Of a DNA stretch of 64,000 nt, positions 21,529 to 32,550 are shown one piece after another. The stretch covers positions 106,109,167-106,173,166 of the forward strand of contig NC_133327.1 in NCBI RefSeq assembly GCF_042186555.1, read 5' to 3'. This DNA comes from Aquarana catesbeiana. Taxonomy: Eukaryota > Chordata > Amphibia > Anura > Ranidae. Position numbers and translations under genes: made by a program. Numbering within the stretch: the stretch's first letter is position 1; each line of letters begins with the position of its first letter. Under the pieces are notes generated by a model. It saw nothing but the letters and a program-made list of their open reading frames with translations, made no database searches and was not told where the DNA came from.

Positions 21529-22026
21529 GTCATCTCCTGTAGTATTTCGCATTCACAGTCTGGTCATCTCCTGTAGTATGTCGCATTCGCAGTCTCTGGT
21601 CATCTCCTGTAGTATGTCGCATTCGCAGTCTCTGGTCATCTCCTGTAGTATGTCACATTTCCAGTCTCTGGTCATCTCCTGTAGTATGTCACATTCCCAG
21701 TCTCTGGTCATCTCCTGTAGTAGTTTACATTTTAAAATTGGCTACTTGGTCATCTCCTGTAGTATTTCGCATTCACAGTCTGGTCATCTCCTGTAGTATG
21801 TCCCATTCGCAGTCTGGTCTTCTCCTGTAGTATGTCCCATTCACAGTCTGGTCATCTCCTGTAGTATGTCCCATTCGCAGTCTGGTCATCTCCTGTAGTA
21901 TGTCGCATTCACAGTCTCTGGTCATCTCCTGTAGTATGTCGCATTCACAGTCTCTGGTCATCTCCTGTAGTATGTCGCATTAGCAGTCTCTGGTCATCTC
22001 CTGTAGTATGTCGCATTCGCAGTCTA
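21529..22026. repeat. 34-36-bp minisatellite inside the hAT
   Basis: Fourteen units begin TGGTCATCTCCTGTAGTATG. A marker segment TTTACATTTTAAAATTGGC occurs at 21506 and 21725, so about 226 bp has been duplicated as a higher-order block. Confidence 0.9.
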
Positions 22027-22027
22027 T

Positions 22028-22318
22028 TTAAAAATAGTTCTCGCTGTTGCACAAATCACTTTATTACACTTTTATTTCTGATATTCATGGCTATGCATAT
22101 TTATTTAATCCATATTGAGCACTATATTTGATTGGCTGCTTATGCTTGGCACACACTCACAATCAAATAGTGTTCAATATGGATTAAATAAATAGATATC
22201 ATAAAGTGTAATAAAGTGATTTGTGCAACAGCAGGTACTACTTTTAAATAGACTGCGAATGCGATTACAGGAGATGACCAGACTGCGAATGCGACATACT
22301 ACAGGAGATGACCAGAAT
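22028..22318. repeat. Long inverted repeat plus inverted minisatellite units
   Basis: TTGCACAAATCACTTTATTACACTTT...at 22050 pairs with AAAGTGTAATAAAGTG at 22203, and the arms extend roughly 22028-22135 and 22160-22252. Beyond the right arm lie two minisatellite units in inverse orientation (22255-22318). The left arm faces fourteen forward units. The whole is an asymmetric fold-back. Confidence 0.85.
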
Positions 22319-22428
22319 AAAGAGCTTGACTTGTAATTTTGTTAGCTGTTTTTTTTTGTTTTGACAGGGGCGCAGTTTCAGTGCTTGCCATAGGTGCCAT
22401 TTTCACTAGATACGCCTCTGCCTGAAGG

Positions 22429-23027
22429 ACCTGCCAGCTTCAGGGAGAAAGAGCCTGGATTTAAAGCCTGCGCTGAGGAAAAGCCTGCCTGGTCCCAGGG
22501 TGAGTTCACAACATAAATAGGGATATTTATGAATTGTCGCAAGTAATGCCAAACAGGACCAGAGAGACAGATCATGTGATAGATGTATTGCTTGTTTGGC
22601 TGTACTTCCCCTGTGGATCACAGCACTCCTTTTGTTTTGCACTCCTGTGACCCATTTTCAGCTGATAGCGGGCTGCTGGCTGATGTCACAGAGCTGGTCC
22701 AGGCTGGGGAAAGATTGCAATCTTATGATCGTGATCTGCTCACATGCCTGGACCGGCACCTAGCTGGCCACTTCCACCCCCTCCACAGCTCAGTGTTTCA
22801 GTGAACGCGGGGGGGAGGGGTCAGAGCAGAGAGCCAGAGACTGACAGTAACCAGCTCTCTGCTCAGGGAGCACTGAGAACTGAGTTATTGGCGGTGTTTG
22901 ATTACTAGGTTCTCAGCCTTAGAGCTGGCGGGGGGACAGATGCAGCATCTACCTACGTAAGTATGATTAAGAAAAAAAAAATTCCCATACCCAACATCTC
23001 TTTCCTGCTATCTGGCTCACATGACAA
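22429..23027. other. Mixed repeat, unclassified
   Basis: CAGAGCAGAGAGCCAGAGA and CCAGCTCTCTGCTCAGGG at 22825-22870 are an inverted pair. No protein or ends were recognised. Short frames are not credible. Confidence 0.3.
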
Positions 23028-23347
23028 TTAGGCCTTATTCACATGGAGCATATGCATTCATGCCAAGTGTGATGGCCGTGTACCACATGGGGATATTTGG
23101 TGTCCTGTGCATCCCTATGCAGCCAGTCCAGTCAAAGTAAAATTGGACGCAGCAGCTGCATGGACATAGTCAAATGTCAAAATTTGATATGCAGACAGGA
23201 AGTGATGCATGTATCCAAACGCATAGTGTCTGCATTCGGATCTGTGCACCCACTTCTATAGGTGAAGCTCTCTGGTTAAAGCAGATGCACCAAAAAGTGA
23301 CCTAGCATACAGGACCTGTCTCGGCGCCCGTCTGAATGAGCCCTTAG
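23028..23347. mobile_element. MITE with TTAGG ends
   Basis: Left TTAGGCCTTATTCACATGG and right GTCTGAATGAGCCCTTAG are imperfect inverted repeats. It abuts the next MITE without a gap, so one may have inserted at the end of the other. Confidence 0.55.
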
Positions 23348-23514
23348 GGGAATTTATCAAAACTAGAGCAGACAGAATCTGGAGCAGCTGTACATTGCAA
23401 CCAATCAGCTTATAGCTTTCATTTTCAAAGCTGAACAAGCTGAAGATAGAAGCTCATTGGTTGCCATGCGCAGCTGTTCCAGATTCTGACTGCACCAGTT
23501 TTGATAAATTCCCC
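23347..23514. mobile_element. Palindromic MITE
   Basis: Ends GGGGAATTTATCAAAACTAG and CAGTTTTGATAAATTCCCC are near-perfect inverted repeats, and the interior is also self-complementary (CCAATCAGCTTATAGC against GAAGCTCATTGGTTGCC-like). Same family style as 3391-3555. Confidence 0.75.
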
Positions 23515-23574
23515 TCAATGTGTTTTATATTTTTTACTCCTGACTACTGAATTCTAAGTACAGCACATGCTTTG

Positions 23575-23991
23575 TTAAAGTAGTTGCAAAGGCACAAGGT
23601 TTTTTAGCTTCATGCATGAAGGTAAAAAACCCTTTGTGTGCAGCAGTCCCCCCAGCCCCACTTAATACTTACCTGAGCCCCCTCTCGATCCAGCGATGTC
23701 CACGAGAACCTTGGCTCTCCGGGGACTCAGACTCCTGACTGGCTTTTGGTAGCAGTGGTTGACAGCCAGTGAGCCAATCAGGAGAAGGAGTGGGCGGGAA
23801 TGCACCTGCTTGGATGCCCCCATAGCAAGCTGCTTGCTGTGGGGGCACCAAGGAGGGTGGGGCCAAGGCTGCCAGCAAGGGAACTGAGAAGAGGAGGATC
23901 CAGGCTGCTCTGTGCAAAACCATTGCACAGAGCAGATAAGTATAACATGTTTGTTATCTAAACAAAAAACAAGACTTTAATATCACTTTAA
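23575..23991. mobile_element. TTAA-type MITE, copy 3
   Basis: Starts TTAAAGTAGTTGCAAAGGC and ends ATATCACTTTAA. It has AATACTTACCTGAGCCCC near the left, which is CAGGTAAGTATT on the minus strand, and GAGCAGATAAGTATAACATG near the right. Longest of the three recognised copies. Confidence 0.78.
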
Positions 23992-24025
23992 GGTTAGCTC
24001 TGTGTAGTAAAGGTTGATAAAAATT

Positions 24026-24100
24026 ATAGACCCTTAATTTCTTTGTAAGTGGGCAATCAAAATCTGCAGGGGGTCAAATAATTATTTTCCCCACTGTATA
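24026..24100. mobile_element. Tc1-like terminal fragment
   Basis: GGGTCAAATAATTATTTTCC followed by CCACTGTA is a known Tc1-type terminal sequence (CAGTGGGGAAAATAATTATT on the reverse strand). Only one end is present. Confidence 0.7.
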
Positions 24101-24104
24101 TAAC

Positions 24105-26060
24105 ACATCAAATATTAGCAGAGTGATTAATATATATACCCACATTAAGTGAACAGTGCAAAGGTGCTAACAATAAATGACAATTACATAAATAATCTCC
24201 CAACATAGTGTCAATAAAAACAATGCAGTGCAAAACCTGTTCTGTGAAATATCATATCAATAAAAGTAAAACATGTCCATAAGTAATCTGTAAAGTGCTT
24301 GTGAGGGAAACCCACTTCAAACATACTAAAAAAGAAAAAGACCATGCATTTGGATCATAGGAGTTGCCACCATGCCTAAGTACAAGGAATAAAAAACATA
24401 GGTGTCACTCTCTTGTACACCACACCGCAGTGATTACAAAGCCACTTACCAGAAAAACATGACCCCCTTTACCAGAGAGGTCATGAAAGCAATTGTGTCA
24501 GCAGTCAGTAGCATAAAACACCTCCAGGAAGAATCCAGTCAAGAAGGACCAAATGCTCCACAGAGATCCCTGCTGCTCTCATAAGCCCAGAGTGGACAAT
24601 ACAGACAAAACTTGCTGTAATAAGGATCTGCTCCAAATATTCCTCTCTCGGGCAAGATGATAGTGACATACATGAAAAGAATAAAAGAAACGGGAAGCGC
24701 TCTCAATGGTATAAAACCTTTATAAAATTATTTATTAAAATAAGTAGAACACTCACAAAAGATTTCCTAGACTGACTGCACTGAATTAACAATCCACGCA
24801 GGACATCCACTATCAAAGATGGCGGCCAGCCGACTAGCATGCATGCGTGTGCCCTAGCTCCTCCCAACTGGTTTTGTCATATGTGACGTCATCAGGGGCA
24901 TGCACATCAGTACACTGGGTCACTTCACAGCAAACATAATAATGATAATTTTCATTGAAATCCTTTCTGTATATATACTTTATCCAGAATGCAATTATCA
25001 CTCTTACAATTGTTTATATTAGCCACTTAGCCTCAGGGCTTTTAATCCTCATCTTGCACACAAAGGTTAAGATTTACAGGACAGCCATTATTTAGTCTGG
25101 CAAATAACTAAAAATAAAACAGGGATATAAAGCATACTGCTGATCTATAATATTTTTATCCGGACAACTTTCTAGATGTTGTATTGGGTTAAACAAAAAT
25201 TACACATTTTGTTCTGCTTTTCAGTATAATAAATAAAAACATATGACTCTCATGGCATTACTCAACAACAACAGCAGAAATTTATAACGAGTGTGTAGTA
25301 TTTTAAATTGTTTTTAAACTTATTTGAAAGTGGTCAGCTTGACACATACTACTCCTTCTCAAAATGCAAATTATATTCAAAGGCCCAAGGTGCGGTTATA
25401 ACAAATAAACAGGAGGACATGCAAGAGTAGGGTCAAGGAAGCAGCAAACAATTTACATGCAACTTCCTTCGCTCAGATCACCATGGCAACATTGAGCTTG
25501 CGTTCCGCCCAGCATCCTGTGATTCCTTGTATCCGGCTCTGACCTTGCCTTCCGGCTTTTGGATTCCGTTCGCACCATTCAGAGCGCTCTCCAAGATGCC
25601 AGGTTCCAGCCCGCCTGATCAGCCTGCTTACCGTGGCTGTCTGGTGGTGAAACGGTCTACAATACACCTCCTGGAGCAGAGCGAGACTGACATCCATAAT
25701 TAAACCACCAGTTGCAGTATAGAGGGCTGTGTCTCTCTACTTTGAATTTTCCCTGCGCATTGAGTCATTGGGTTTCCTATACCGGACAAGTACTTGGAAC
25801 ACACTTGCTGACACTAACCCCTTGTCATCTGGAGTTATGGCGGTATCGTATTAATTTTCGGAGTACTTCAATGATGATTATGAGCTTTTCCTATTAAGTT
25901 CTATTTTTGCATCTCATTTTTCATCTGACAGTTGTATTTTTTCATTTTTAATTTTAGCGTGCATTCAATAAATGGACTTGAATAAGCATATCATTCATAA
26001 TAGTTTTCTTATTTACTGGTCCCACTGAGCGCTGCTTATTTGTGTATTCTTCAGAAATAC
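24105..26060 (-). mobile_element. Penelope-derived remnant(s)
   Basis: A non-coding block with a decayed hammerhead-type motif at 24898-24863, AGCGCTCTCAATGGTATAAA at 24697 and TGAGCGCTGCTTATTTGTG at 26027, which are sequence types found at terminal repeats of frog Penelope-like elements. No GIY-YIG or reverse transcriptase frame survives. Possibly two overlapping remnants. Boundaries uncertain. Confidence 0.4.
24863..24898 (-). ncRNA. Decayed hammerhead motif
   Basis: On the minus strand: CTGATGA, stem GTCA/TGAC with CATA loop, then AAAA instead of GAAA, then CCAGTT. Only three stem I pairs follow. The lost core guanine should abolish cleavage. Confidence 0.5.
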
Positions 26061-26324
26061 ACTTCCACCGCTCCACTAATTTTAAACAAACAGTGAGATT
26101 GATATGGTTGATTAACAAGGGGCAGGTGTGAGGAACCAGCTCTATAAATAAGCACCATAAGAAGTGAACCAGGACAGAAGGAGGTTATGGGTAGTGTGAC
26201 TCACAAATGTAATATCTACATGTTTCAAACTTCTTTACAATGTGATCCTTCCTCCCATGCAGAGCCGGACTTATAATTGGGCTTGACTGGGCTCAAGCCC
26301 ATGGGCCGGATCCACGGCAAACAC

Positions 26325-26618
26325 CAGCGCGCTACCAAGCCCATTTCATCGGTACCGCTGCCTATTTCACGGCGACCGATCAGGCTTGTGTTTACTTCCA
26401 CTTCCTGATAGCGGTGGAACGCACCATAGGGCGGACGTGATGTCATCAGCCAGAAATGATGGCCGCGTTGCCTCCCATATCTTGAATCATTTCCGGCTGA
26501 CTACATCACGTCCGCCCTATGGTGCGTTCCACCGCTACCAGGAAGTGGGAGTACACAAGCCCGATCAGTCGCTGTGAAATAAGCAGCGGTGCCGGCGAAA
26601 CGGGCTTGCTAGCAGGCG
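26325..26618. repeat. Long inverted repeat inside the hAT
   Basis: Arms of about 135 bp flank a roughly 20-bp centre: GTGGAACGCACCATAGGGCG on the left pairs with CGCCCTATGGTGCGTTCCAC on the right without mismatch, and pairing continues outwards with some mismatches to AAGCCCATTTC / GAAACGGGCTT. Confidence 0.88.
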
Positions 26619-26715
26619 GGAGTTTGCTGCCCCCCTGAATGTTAGAAATCATGGGGCCCCCGTACATCCTACCTGACGGGGCCCCCGTACATCCTACCTG
26701 ACGGGGCTCCCTTCG

Positions 26716-27115
26716 ACCCGGTGGCAAGTGACACCCTGCATCAGCTGACAAGTGACACCCTGCATCCGCTGACAAGTAACACCCTGCATCCGCTGACAAG
26801 TGACACCCTGCATCAGCTGACAAGTGACACCCTGCATCAGCTGACAAGTGACACCCTGCATCAGCTGACAAGTGACACCCTGCATCCGCTGACAAGTAAC
26901 ACTCTGCATCCGCTGACAAGTGACATGGCAAGTGACACTCTGCATCCGCTGACAAGTGACACCCTGCCTCCACTGACAAGTGACACCCTGCAACCACTGA
27001 AAAGTGACACCCTGCATCCGCTGACAAGTGACGTGGCAAGTGACAATCCGCAATGTGTGGTAAGTGACAATCCGCATCTGAAGGCAGGTGACGTTGGCAA
27101 GTGACACGCTCAGAC
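26716..27115. repeat. 24-bp minisatellite
   Basis: About 13-15 units of CTGACAAGTGACACCCTGCA TCAG type, with variants (TAACACTC, CTCCAC, and a shortened CATGGCAAGTGA). The 24-bp period keeps several frames open on both strands; these are not genes. Confidence 0.92.
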
Positions 27116-27657
27116 ACCGACTGATTCTGCTTATGGTGAGTTGAACTATTTTATTTTATATAACAATGTAATAATAGAAATATTGCACTTCAATCTCTTT
27201 TTTTGCGATACGGCACTGCGTCTATTTAACTGACAATTGCGCAGTTGTGTGATGCTGTACCCAAACACTCGGCTACTCTCGGCTCCACTCGGGACTGCGA
27301 GAGGACCCGAGAGCCGCCGAGATACACAGGACTCTGTATCTCAGCGGCGCTATTTTGAAACTTCAAGACTGCAATGACAAGGCTGCAAATGACAAGGCTA
27401 CACTGACAAGGCTGCAATGACACTGGACAAGGCTGCAGATGGATGCTGTGCAAGGCTGCATTAATGGGCATTTAAATGTAAGTTTTTTACTTAAACTTCC
27501 CTCCTAAAAGTGTTTTTCCTTAAAATTCCCTCCTAAACTTGGGGTGCGTGTTATACGCCAGCGCGTGTTATACGCCGATAAATACGGTAATGTATAGCCA
27601 GTAGGGCCCAAAAGTGACTCAAGCCCAGGGGCCCCCACCACCCTAAGTCCTGCCCTG

Positions 27658-28469
27658 CTCCCATGTGACATGTTTGTTTTAAATAAGATGCATCCCTTTG
27701 GTTCACAGAATTTACAGGGTTAATGCCATTTTTTTTATTTATTTATTTTTACTCATAAAGAACCAAGTGGCAGATGCCCATTTATACCAATCCAGCAATA
27801 AGCAAGCCTTAAATCCTTCATAATGGCTGTAATAAAAGCATAAAATGTTCTCATTCCAGATTGAATTTTTATCAAGTTGCAGGCACCACAGTCTGTGATA
27901 AATATTTTTGTGTCAGAATACAATTTCTGGATTGAACATTCCTAAAAGACAATAAAGACAGAGCAATTGCAAAAAAAAGACAGCAATTTAAAATATAGTG
28001 TTGTGAAAATTGATTTTTAGCCTCCATATCGGAAGTTAGACAAAATGAACCCCAGATATACCAAGGAAATAAATGTAAATGGGAGTTTTAAGGTGGATAA
28101 TCTCTCAAAGAAATTCACACAGCAACAAACATAGAAAATAAATAGACTTTCATTACATGTTACTCTAAAATACCCCTACTAGTACTTAAAACCAAATAAG
28201 TCTCACGTGGGTATGGTAATATATATCAAAAATAAAGCATAACCCCAATAGATCCCATTACAGCCATATACATGTTAATTTCTGATGTACTCAAACACCA
28301 ACCCAACAGGAAATAATTAAAAAAACATCAAATTCACCCATCACTGTAGTTTGAGAGATGTCAGAGAATAATCCAAAAGCTACTGTAGTTGATTAGGAAT
28401 TTCCAATACATTTCACTAAAAAGGCTAGAAATTAGAAAAAAACATACAATAAGAAATCATACATTATTA
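27658..28469. other. AT-rich stretch, nothing recognised
   Basis: No protein, ends or tandem array seen. Confidence 0.35.
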
Positions 28470-28544
28470 CATATAGTTACATAGTAAGTAAGGCTAAAAA
28501 AAGTCCATCCAGTTCAACCTGTGTAGGTGTACGTGTGTCAGTGT

Positions 28545-30726
28545 CTATAATGATTTCCCATAACCCTGTATGTTGTGTTTTTTAAGATGTACACCCAAGA
28601 GTCTTTTAAAAATATCCATACTCCCCGCAGTCACCACCAATTGTGGGAGAGAGTTCCACATCCTTATTGCCCTGATAGTGAAGAACCCCCTGCGCAGTCT
28701 ACAGTTAAACCGCTTCTCCTCCAGTCTCAAAGTGTGGCCCGTGTCCTCATACACTCCCTGGGACTGAATAGTTTTTTTTCCTATGCTGGGATCCCCATTG
28801 AGGTATTTGTAGATCCCTATCATCATCCCCCCTTAAGCGTCGTTTCTTCAGCGAGAATAAATTTAGTGTTTGCAGCCGGTCCTCGTAATTTAGGTCCTCC
28901 AGTCCTCTTATTAATTTAGTTGCCCTTCTTTGGACTCTCTCCAGCTTCAGCACATCCCTTCTTATGGTCCATGCCTGCAGATCTCAGCTTGTATATTAAT
29001 TTATGGGGGACTGTATCAAATGCTTTTACAAGATCCAGATGCACTAAGTCCACAGGCCTTCCCTATGAAGATGGCAGTTCACTTCCTCGTAGAATGTTAG
29101 CAGATTGGTCTGGCAGGAAAAACCTTTTGTAAACCCATGCTGATTACTGCTAATGATATTCTTTTCCTCTGTAAATATTTGGATATAGTCCCTAATCATC
29201 TCTTCCACTATTGATGTTAAGCTGACTGGCCTATAATTCCCAGGAATATGTCTCTGCCCTTTCTTGAATATTGGCACCACATTGGCTTTTCTCCAATCAG
29301 TTGGCACCAATCCTGTCATTAATGCTGTCCACAAAGATTAGGAACAATGGCCTGGCTATAACCTGAGTTCTCTGAGGACTCTCGGGTGTAAGCCATCTGG
29401 TCCAGGTGTTTTATTTGTTTAGTTTATTAAGTTTTTCCCTAACTCTGGCCTAAGTTAGCCACGAGGGGATGTCCTGTGTTGTGCCATTAACAGTATAGTC
29501 GCGGTCAGTAAACCCTTGTTTTTCCTGTGTAAAAACCAAGGAAAAGAAGGTATTTAGTACACTTGCCTTCTTTGTGTCATCTGTACCCATCCTCCCATCC
29601 TCATCTATTATGTGTGCAATGTGTTCTGATTTTGCCTTTTTACGGTTAGTATATCTAAAAAATGTCTTTGGGTTCTTTTAACTTTCTTCCGCTATGTGTC
29701 TCTCATAATTGTTTTTAGCTGCCCTGATTGCGATTTTATGCTTCTTATTGCATTCCTTGTAGTGTTGGAATGCTGATGGTGACCCAATCCATTTATATTT
29801 TTTAAAGGCCATATTTTTCAACTTAATGAGACTTTTTACATTATGGTTTAGCCACCCAGGTTTAATCCTTGCTCTTCTGTATTTATTGCCCATTGGGATG
29901 CACTGTGTGATACCTTTGTTTAATATGCTCCTAAAGCATTCCCATTTCTCTTCTGCGTTCAATGTTTCCAGGATGTGGTCCCAAATTATGTCATGTAGCA
30001 GTGTACGCAGTTCAGAAAAATTTGCTTGTTTAAAATGTTGTTTTTATGCTACCCTCGTGCCTCCTTTTCCTATGACCTATGCTAAATGTGATCATCCTAT
30101 GATCGCTAGATCCCAAGTTGTCGCATAGCGCCACACCTGAGATCAGACTTGGGTCGTTTGTAATTAATAGATCTAACAGGGCATCCTTTCTACTTGGGGA
30201 ATCCACCAATTGGGACATGAAGTTGTCCTGTAAGACATTCATGGAATGATGGGCCTTAAATGAGTGAGCTGTTCCCTCAGCCCAGTCAATGTCGGGACAA
30301 TTTAAGTCCCCCATTATGATTACATTTCCCTGTTTCCATGACATTTCTAACTGTGATAGTAGTTCTAGCTCCTCCTCCTGCAGGTTTGGTGGCCTATAAC
30401 ATACCCCCACTACTAATTTCCCACTTACTTCTTCTCTTTGGAGTTCTACCCACACTGATTCAACCTCCCTTCTAGTTCCGTTCATAATGTTGCTCCTCTC
30501 TACCACCCTTGTATCACTTTTGACATATAGACACATCCCTCCCCCTCTTCTACCTTCCCTGTCCTTGCAATACAAGGAATACCCCTGTATGTAGGCCAGC
30601 CAATCATGAGAGCTGTCAAACCAAATTTCAGTTATTCCCACAAAATCTAAATCTTCCTCATGTAATAGCAGCTCTAGTTCCTCTATTTTGTTAGCTAGGC
30701 TCCTAACATTTGTGCATGTTCCTCTG
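28545..30726 (-). pseudogene. CR1 ORF2: endonuclease and partial reverse transcriptase
   Basis: ORF2 would nick DNA and reverse-transcribe CR1 RNA. The endonuclease (30720-30030) shows CTNVRSLANKIEELELLLHE, GITEIWFDSSHDW, RRGGGMCLYVK, VCYRPPN, GDLNCPDIDW and SSDHRMITF, typical of the CR1 group. The connector (29962-29678) has PGWLNHNVKSLIKLK. Reverse transcriptase starts 29334 with DWRKANVVPIFKKG, NYRPVSL, QHGFTKGFSCQTNLL and, near 29030, LDLVKAFDTVPHKL (first catalytic Asp). At about 28950 it jumps to the C-terminal LERVQRRATKLIRGLEDLNY and RGFFTIRAIRMWNSLP. The FADD-containing palm half and the thumb are deleted, so it is dead. Confidence 0.88.
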
Positions 30727-31160
30727 ATGCCCCGTACACGGTCGGACATTGATCGGATATTCCGACAACAAAATCCATGGATTTTTTCCGACAGATATTG
30801 GCTCAAACTTGTCTTGCATACACATGGTCACACAAAGTTGTCGGAAAATCCGATCGTTCTGAACGCGGTGACGTAAAACACGTACGTCGGGACTATAAAC
30901 GGGGCAGTAACCAATAGCTTTCGTCTCTTAATTTATTCTGAGCATGCATGGCACTTTGTGCATCGGGTTTGTGTACACACAATCGGAATTTCCGACAACG
31001 GGTTTTGTTGTCGGAAACTTTTATAGCAAGCTCTCAAACTTTGTGTGTCAGAAATTCCGATGGAAAATGTGTGATGGAGCCCACACACGGTCGGAATTTT
31101 CGACAACAGGGTCCTATCACACATTTTTCGTCGGAAAATCCGACCGTGTGTACAGGGCAT
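30727..31160. mobile_element. GTACAC-type MITE inside the CR1
   Basis: ATGCCCCGTACACGGTCGGA at the left pairs with TCCGACCGTGTGTACAGGGC at the right. The interior repeats CGGAAATTCCGAC-like blocks, which are self-complementary. It splits CR1 coding sequence, so it is younger. Confidence 0.82.
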
Positions 31161-31322
31161 TATTTTCTCCATTTGTTTTCCCTGGCTTTGGTTTAGCATT
31201 TCCCAATTGTTTACGCCTTATTTTGATGTTATGGATGTATTATCACTGTTGACTCCCCTATCACCCTCTGTCGTCTGCTCACTGACGGCTATTTCTTCCT
31301 CTGTCCCTTCCCCCCCCAACAC

Positions 31323-31571
31323 CTAGTTTAAAAGCCCCTCCAACTTAGTGGCCATCTTTCTTCCCAATAGAGCTGTACCATCCCCAATAAGGTGCAGCCC
31401 GTCCATACTAAAGAGCCGGTAACCGACTGAGAAGTCAGCCCAGTTCTCCAGGAACCCAAACCAGTTCCTCAGCCACTTGTTCAGTTCCCTAAACTCCTGC
31501 TGCCTCTCTGGTGTGGCTTGAGGTACGGGTAGTATTTCAGAGAAAACCCCCTTGGAGGTCCTTTTCCTCAA
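31323..31571 (-). pseudogene. CR1 ORF1 C-terminal fragment, esterase-like
   Basis: About 80 residues with FLENWADFS and MDGLHLIGDGTALLG. Some CR1 ORF1 proteins carry an SGNH esterase whose catalytic Asp-x-x-His lies in a DGLHL motif near the end; this fragment matches that part only. It lies 5' of the endonuclease in the correct order for a CR1, and is cut from it by a MITE. N-terminal catalytic Ser region not seen. Confidence 0.6.
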
Positions 31572-31575
31572 CCAT

Positions 31576-31899
31576 ACACATGGAGCATGTGGACATCACA
31601 CCCAGCAGCCACACCTGTGAAAAACTCTGCAAAGACAATAAAGCAATGACACAAAAAATACAATTACCAGGGTACCATAATGCAATGTTGCGTAAGGTGT
31701 ACCAATGCCCACAAGCCTAGGAGTCTCACCCCCCAGAAAATCAACTCCAAATATAAGAAAATGAAAAAAAAAAAGAAAAATATATTGAAGTAGTCAATCA
31801 AAAAAGACTTCCATTTGAAGAGACCTATATGGTCCTAACAAAAATAGCAATGGTAGTAATACAGCATAGACACAGTGTTCAACAACCATTCCTAATACT
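31576..31899. other. AT-rich stretch upstream of CR1
   Basis: Nothing recognised. Confidence 0.3.
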
Positions 31900-32439
31900 G
31901 GTTCCAATCCCCAACTGTTCTAGAACCTACCCTATGGTCTTGTACTCTAGAATTGGACCGAACAACCCCTGGTTTGGTTCGTGCCAGAAGTCTCGAACAT
32001 CACAAAAGTTCAGACCCGAACTCCAAACCTTATTAAGGTCTATGTCTTGAAAAATCAAAAGTGCTCATTTTGAAGGTTTATATGTAAGTTATTGGCAATA
32101 AAAAGGGTATGTGGGCCTGGGTACTGCCATGGGGAACATGTATCAACGCAAAAAAAATTTTTTTTTTAAAAGATCGTTTTTACAGGAGCAGTGATTTTAA
32201 TGATGCTTAAAGTGAAACAATAAAAATGAAAAATTCCTTTAAAAATAGTGCCTGGGGGTCCCCTTAGTCTACCTGTAAAGTGGTGCATCTGTACCGTGTA
32301 TAGAACCTGCTTCAGCAAAACTGACATTTAACATTTTCAAATACGATGCCCGCCGTCACTGCTGGACTCGAAAAAAGAAAAAAAAAGGTCTGCCTGCGAT
32401 GAATGCATAACTGCAGACTGTATGCTCCGCCGTTTGACA

Positions 32440-32550
32440 GTTCTTATATAGGTAAGGGGTGGAGCCACCTGGCGACGTCAGCTGGTGGCACTACCCCATG
32501 TGACGTCACCAACCAGTGCGTGCTCCACCCCTTACCTATATATAAACAGC
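32440..32550. repeat. Inverted repeat
   Basis: TATATAGGTAAGGGGTGGAGC at the left pairs with GCTCCACCCCTTACCTATAT at the right; between them GTGACGTCAC-like half palindromes. Forms a strong stem. Confidence 0.85.

Larger units (their letters stand above)
21016..22420. mobile_element. hAT element with 8-bp target duplication
   Basis: Terminal repeats CAGTGGCGTATCTA (left) and TAGATACGCCTCTG (right) are inverted, and CCTGAAGG is duplicated exactly at 21008-21015 and 22421-22428. An 8-bp duplication with CAGNGGCG ends is diagnostic of hAT. The interior has no transposase: it holds a minisatellite and a long inverted repeat, so it is non-autonomous. It landed in the edge of the minisatellite. Confidence 0.9.
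26260..27657. mobile_element. hAT element with 8-bp target duplication
   Basis: Ends CAGAGCCGGACTTATA (left) and TAAGTCCTGCCCTG (right) are inverted, and CTCCCATG is repeated exactly at 26252-26259 and 27658-27665. Next to the ends are GGGCTCAAGCCCATGGG and CAAGCCCAGGGGCCC, also inverted. There is no transposase. The interior is a long palindrome, a minisatellite and a fragment of the GCGATACGGCACTGCGTC repeat (27205), so it is a composite non-autonomous element. Confidence 0.9.
28470..31575 (-). mobile_element. CR1-type LINE, decayed, with a MITE insertion
   Basis: Read on the minus strand from 31571: end of ORF1 (esterase-like), a MITE at 31160-30727, ORF2 endonuclease, the start of reverse transcriptase, then a jump to the C-terminal tail, and a 3' end TTGAACTGGATGGACTTTTT. 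The short 3' end sequence also recurs at 58888. Several frames are needed, so it is inactive. Confidence 0.85.

Noticed and set aside
21398..22026. Regular repeats with near-constant spacing resembling a CRISPR array
   Set aside because: Units are tandem without spacers and lie inside a hAT element; the genome is eukaryotic.
26506..27117. Cys/His-rich repetitive protein (ADAGCHLSADAGCH pattern)
   Set aside because: A 24-bp minisatellite read in frame; equal-quality frames occur on both strands, so not a zinc-binding gene.
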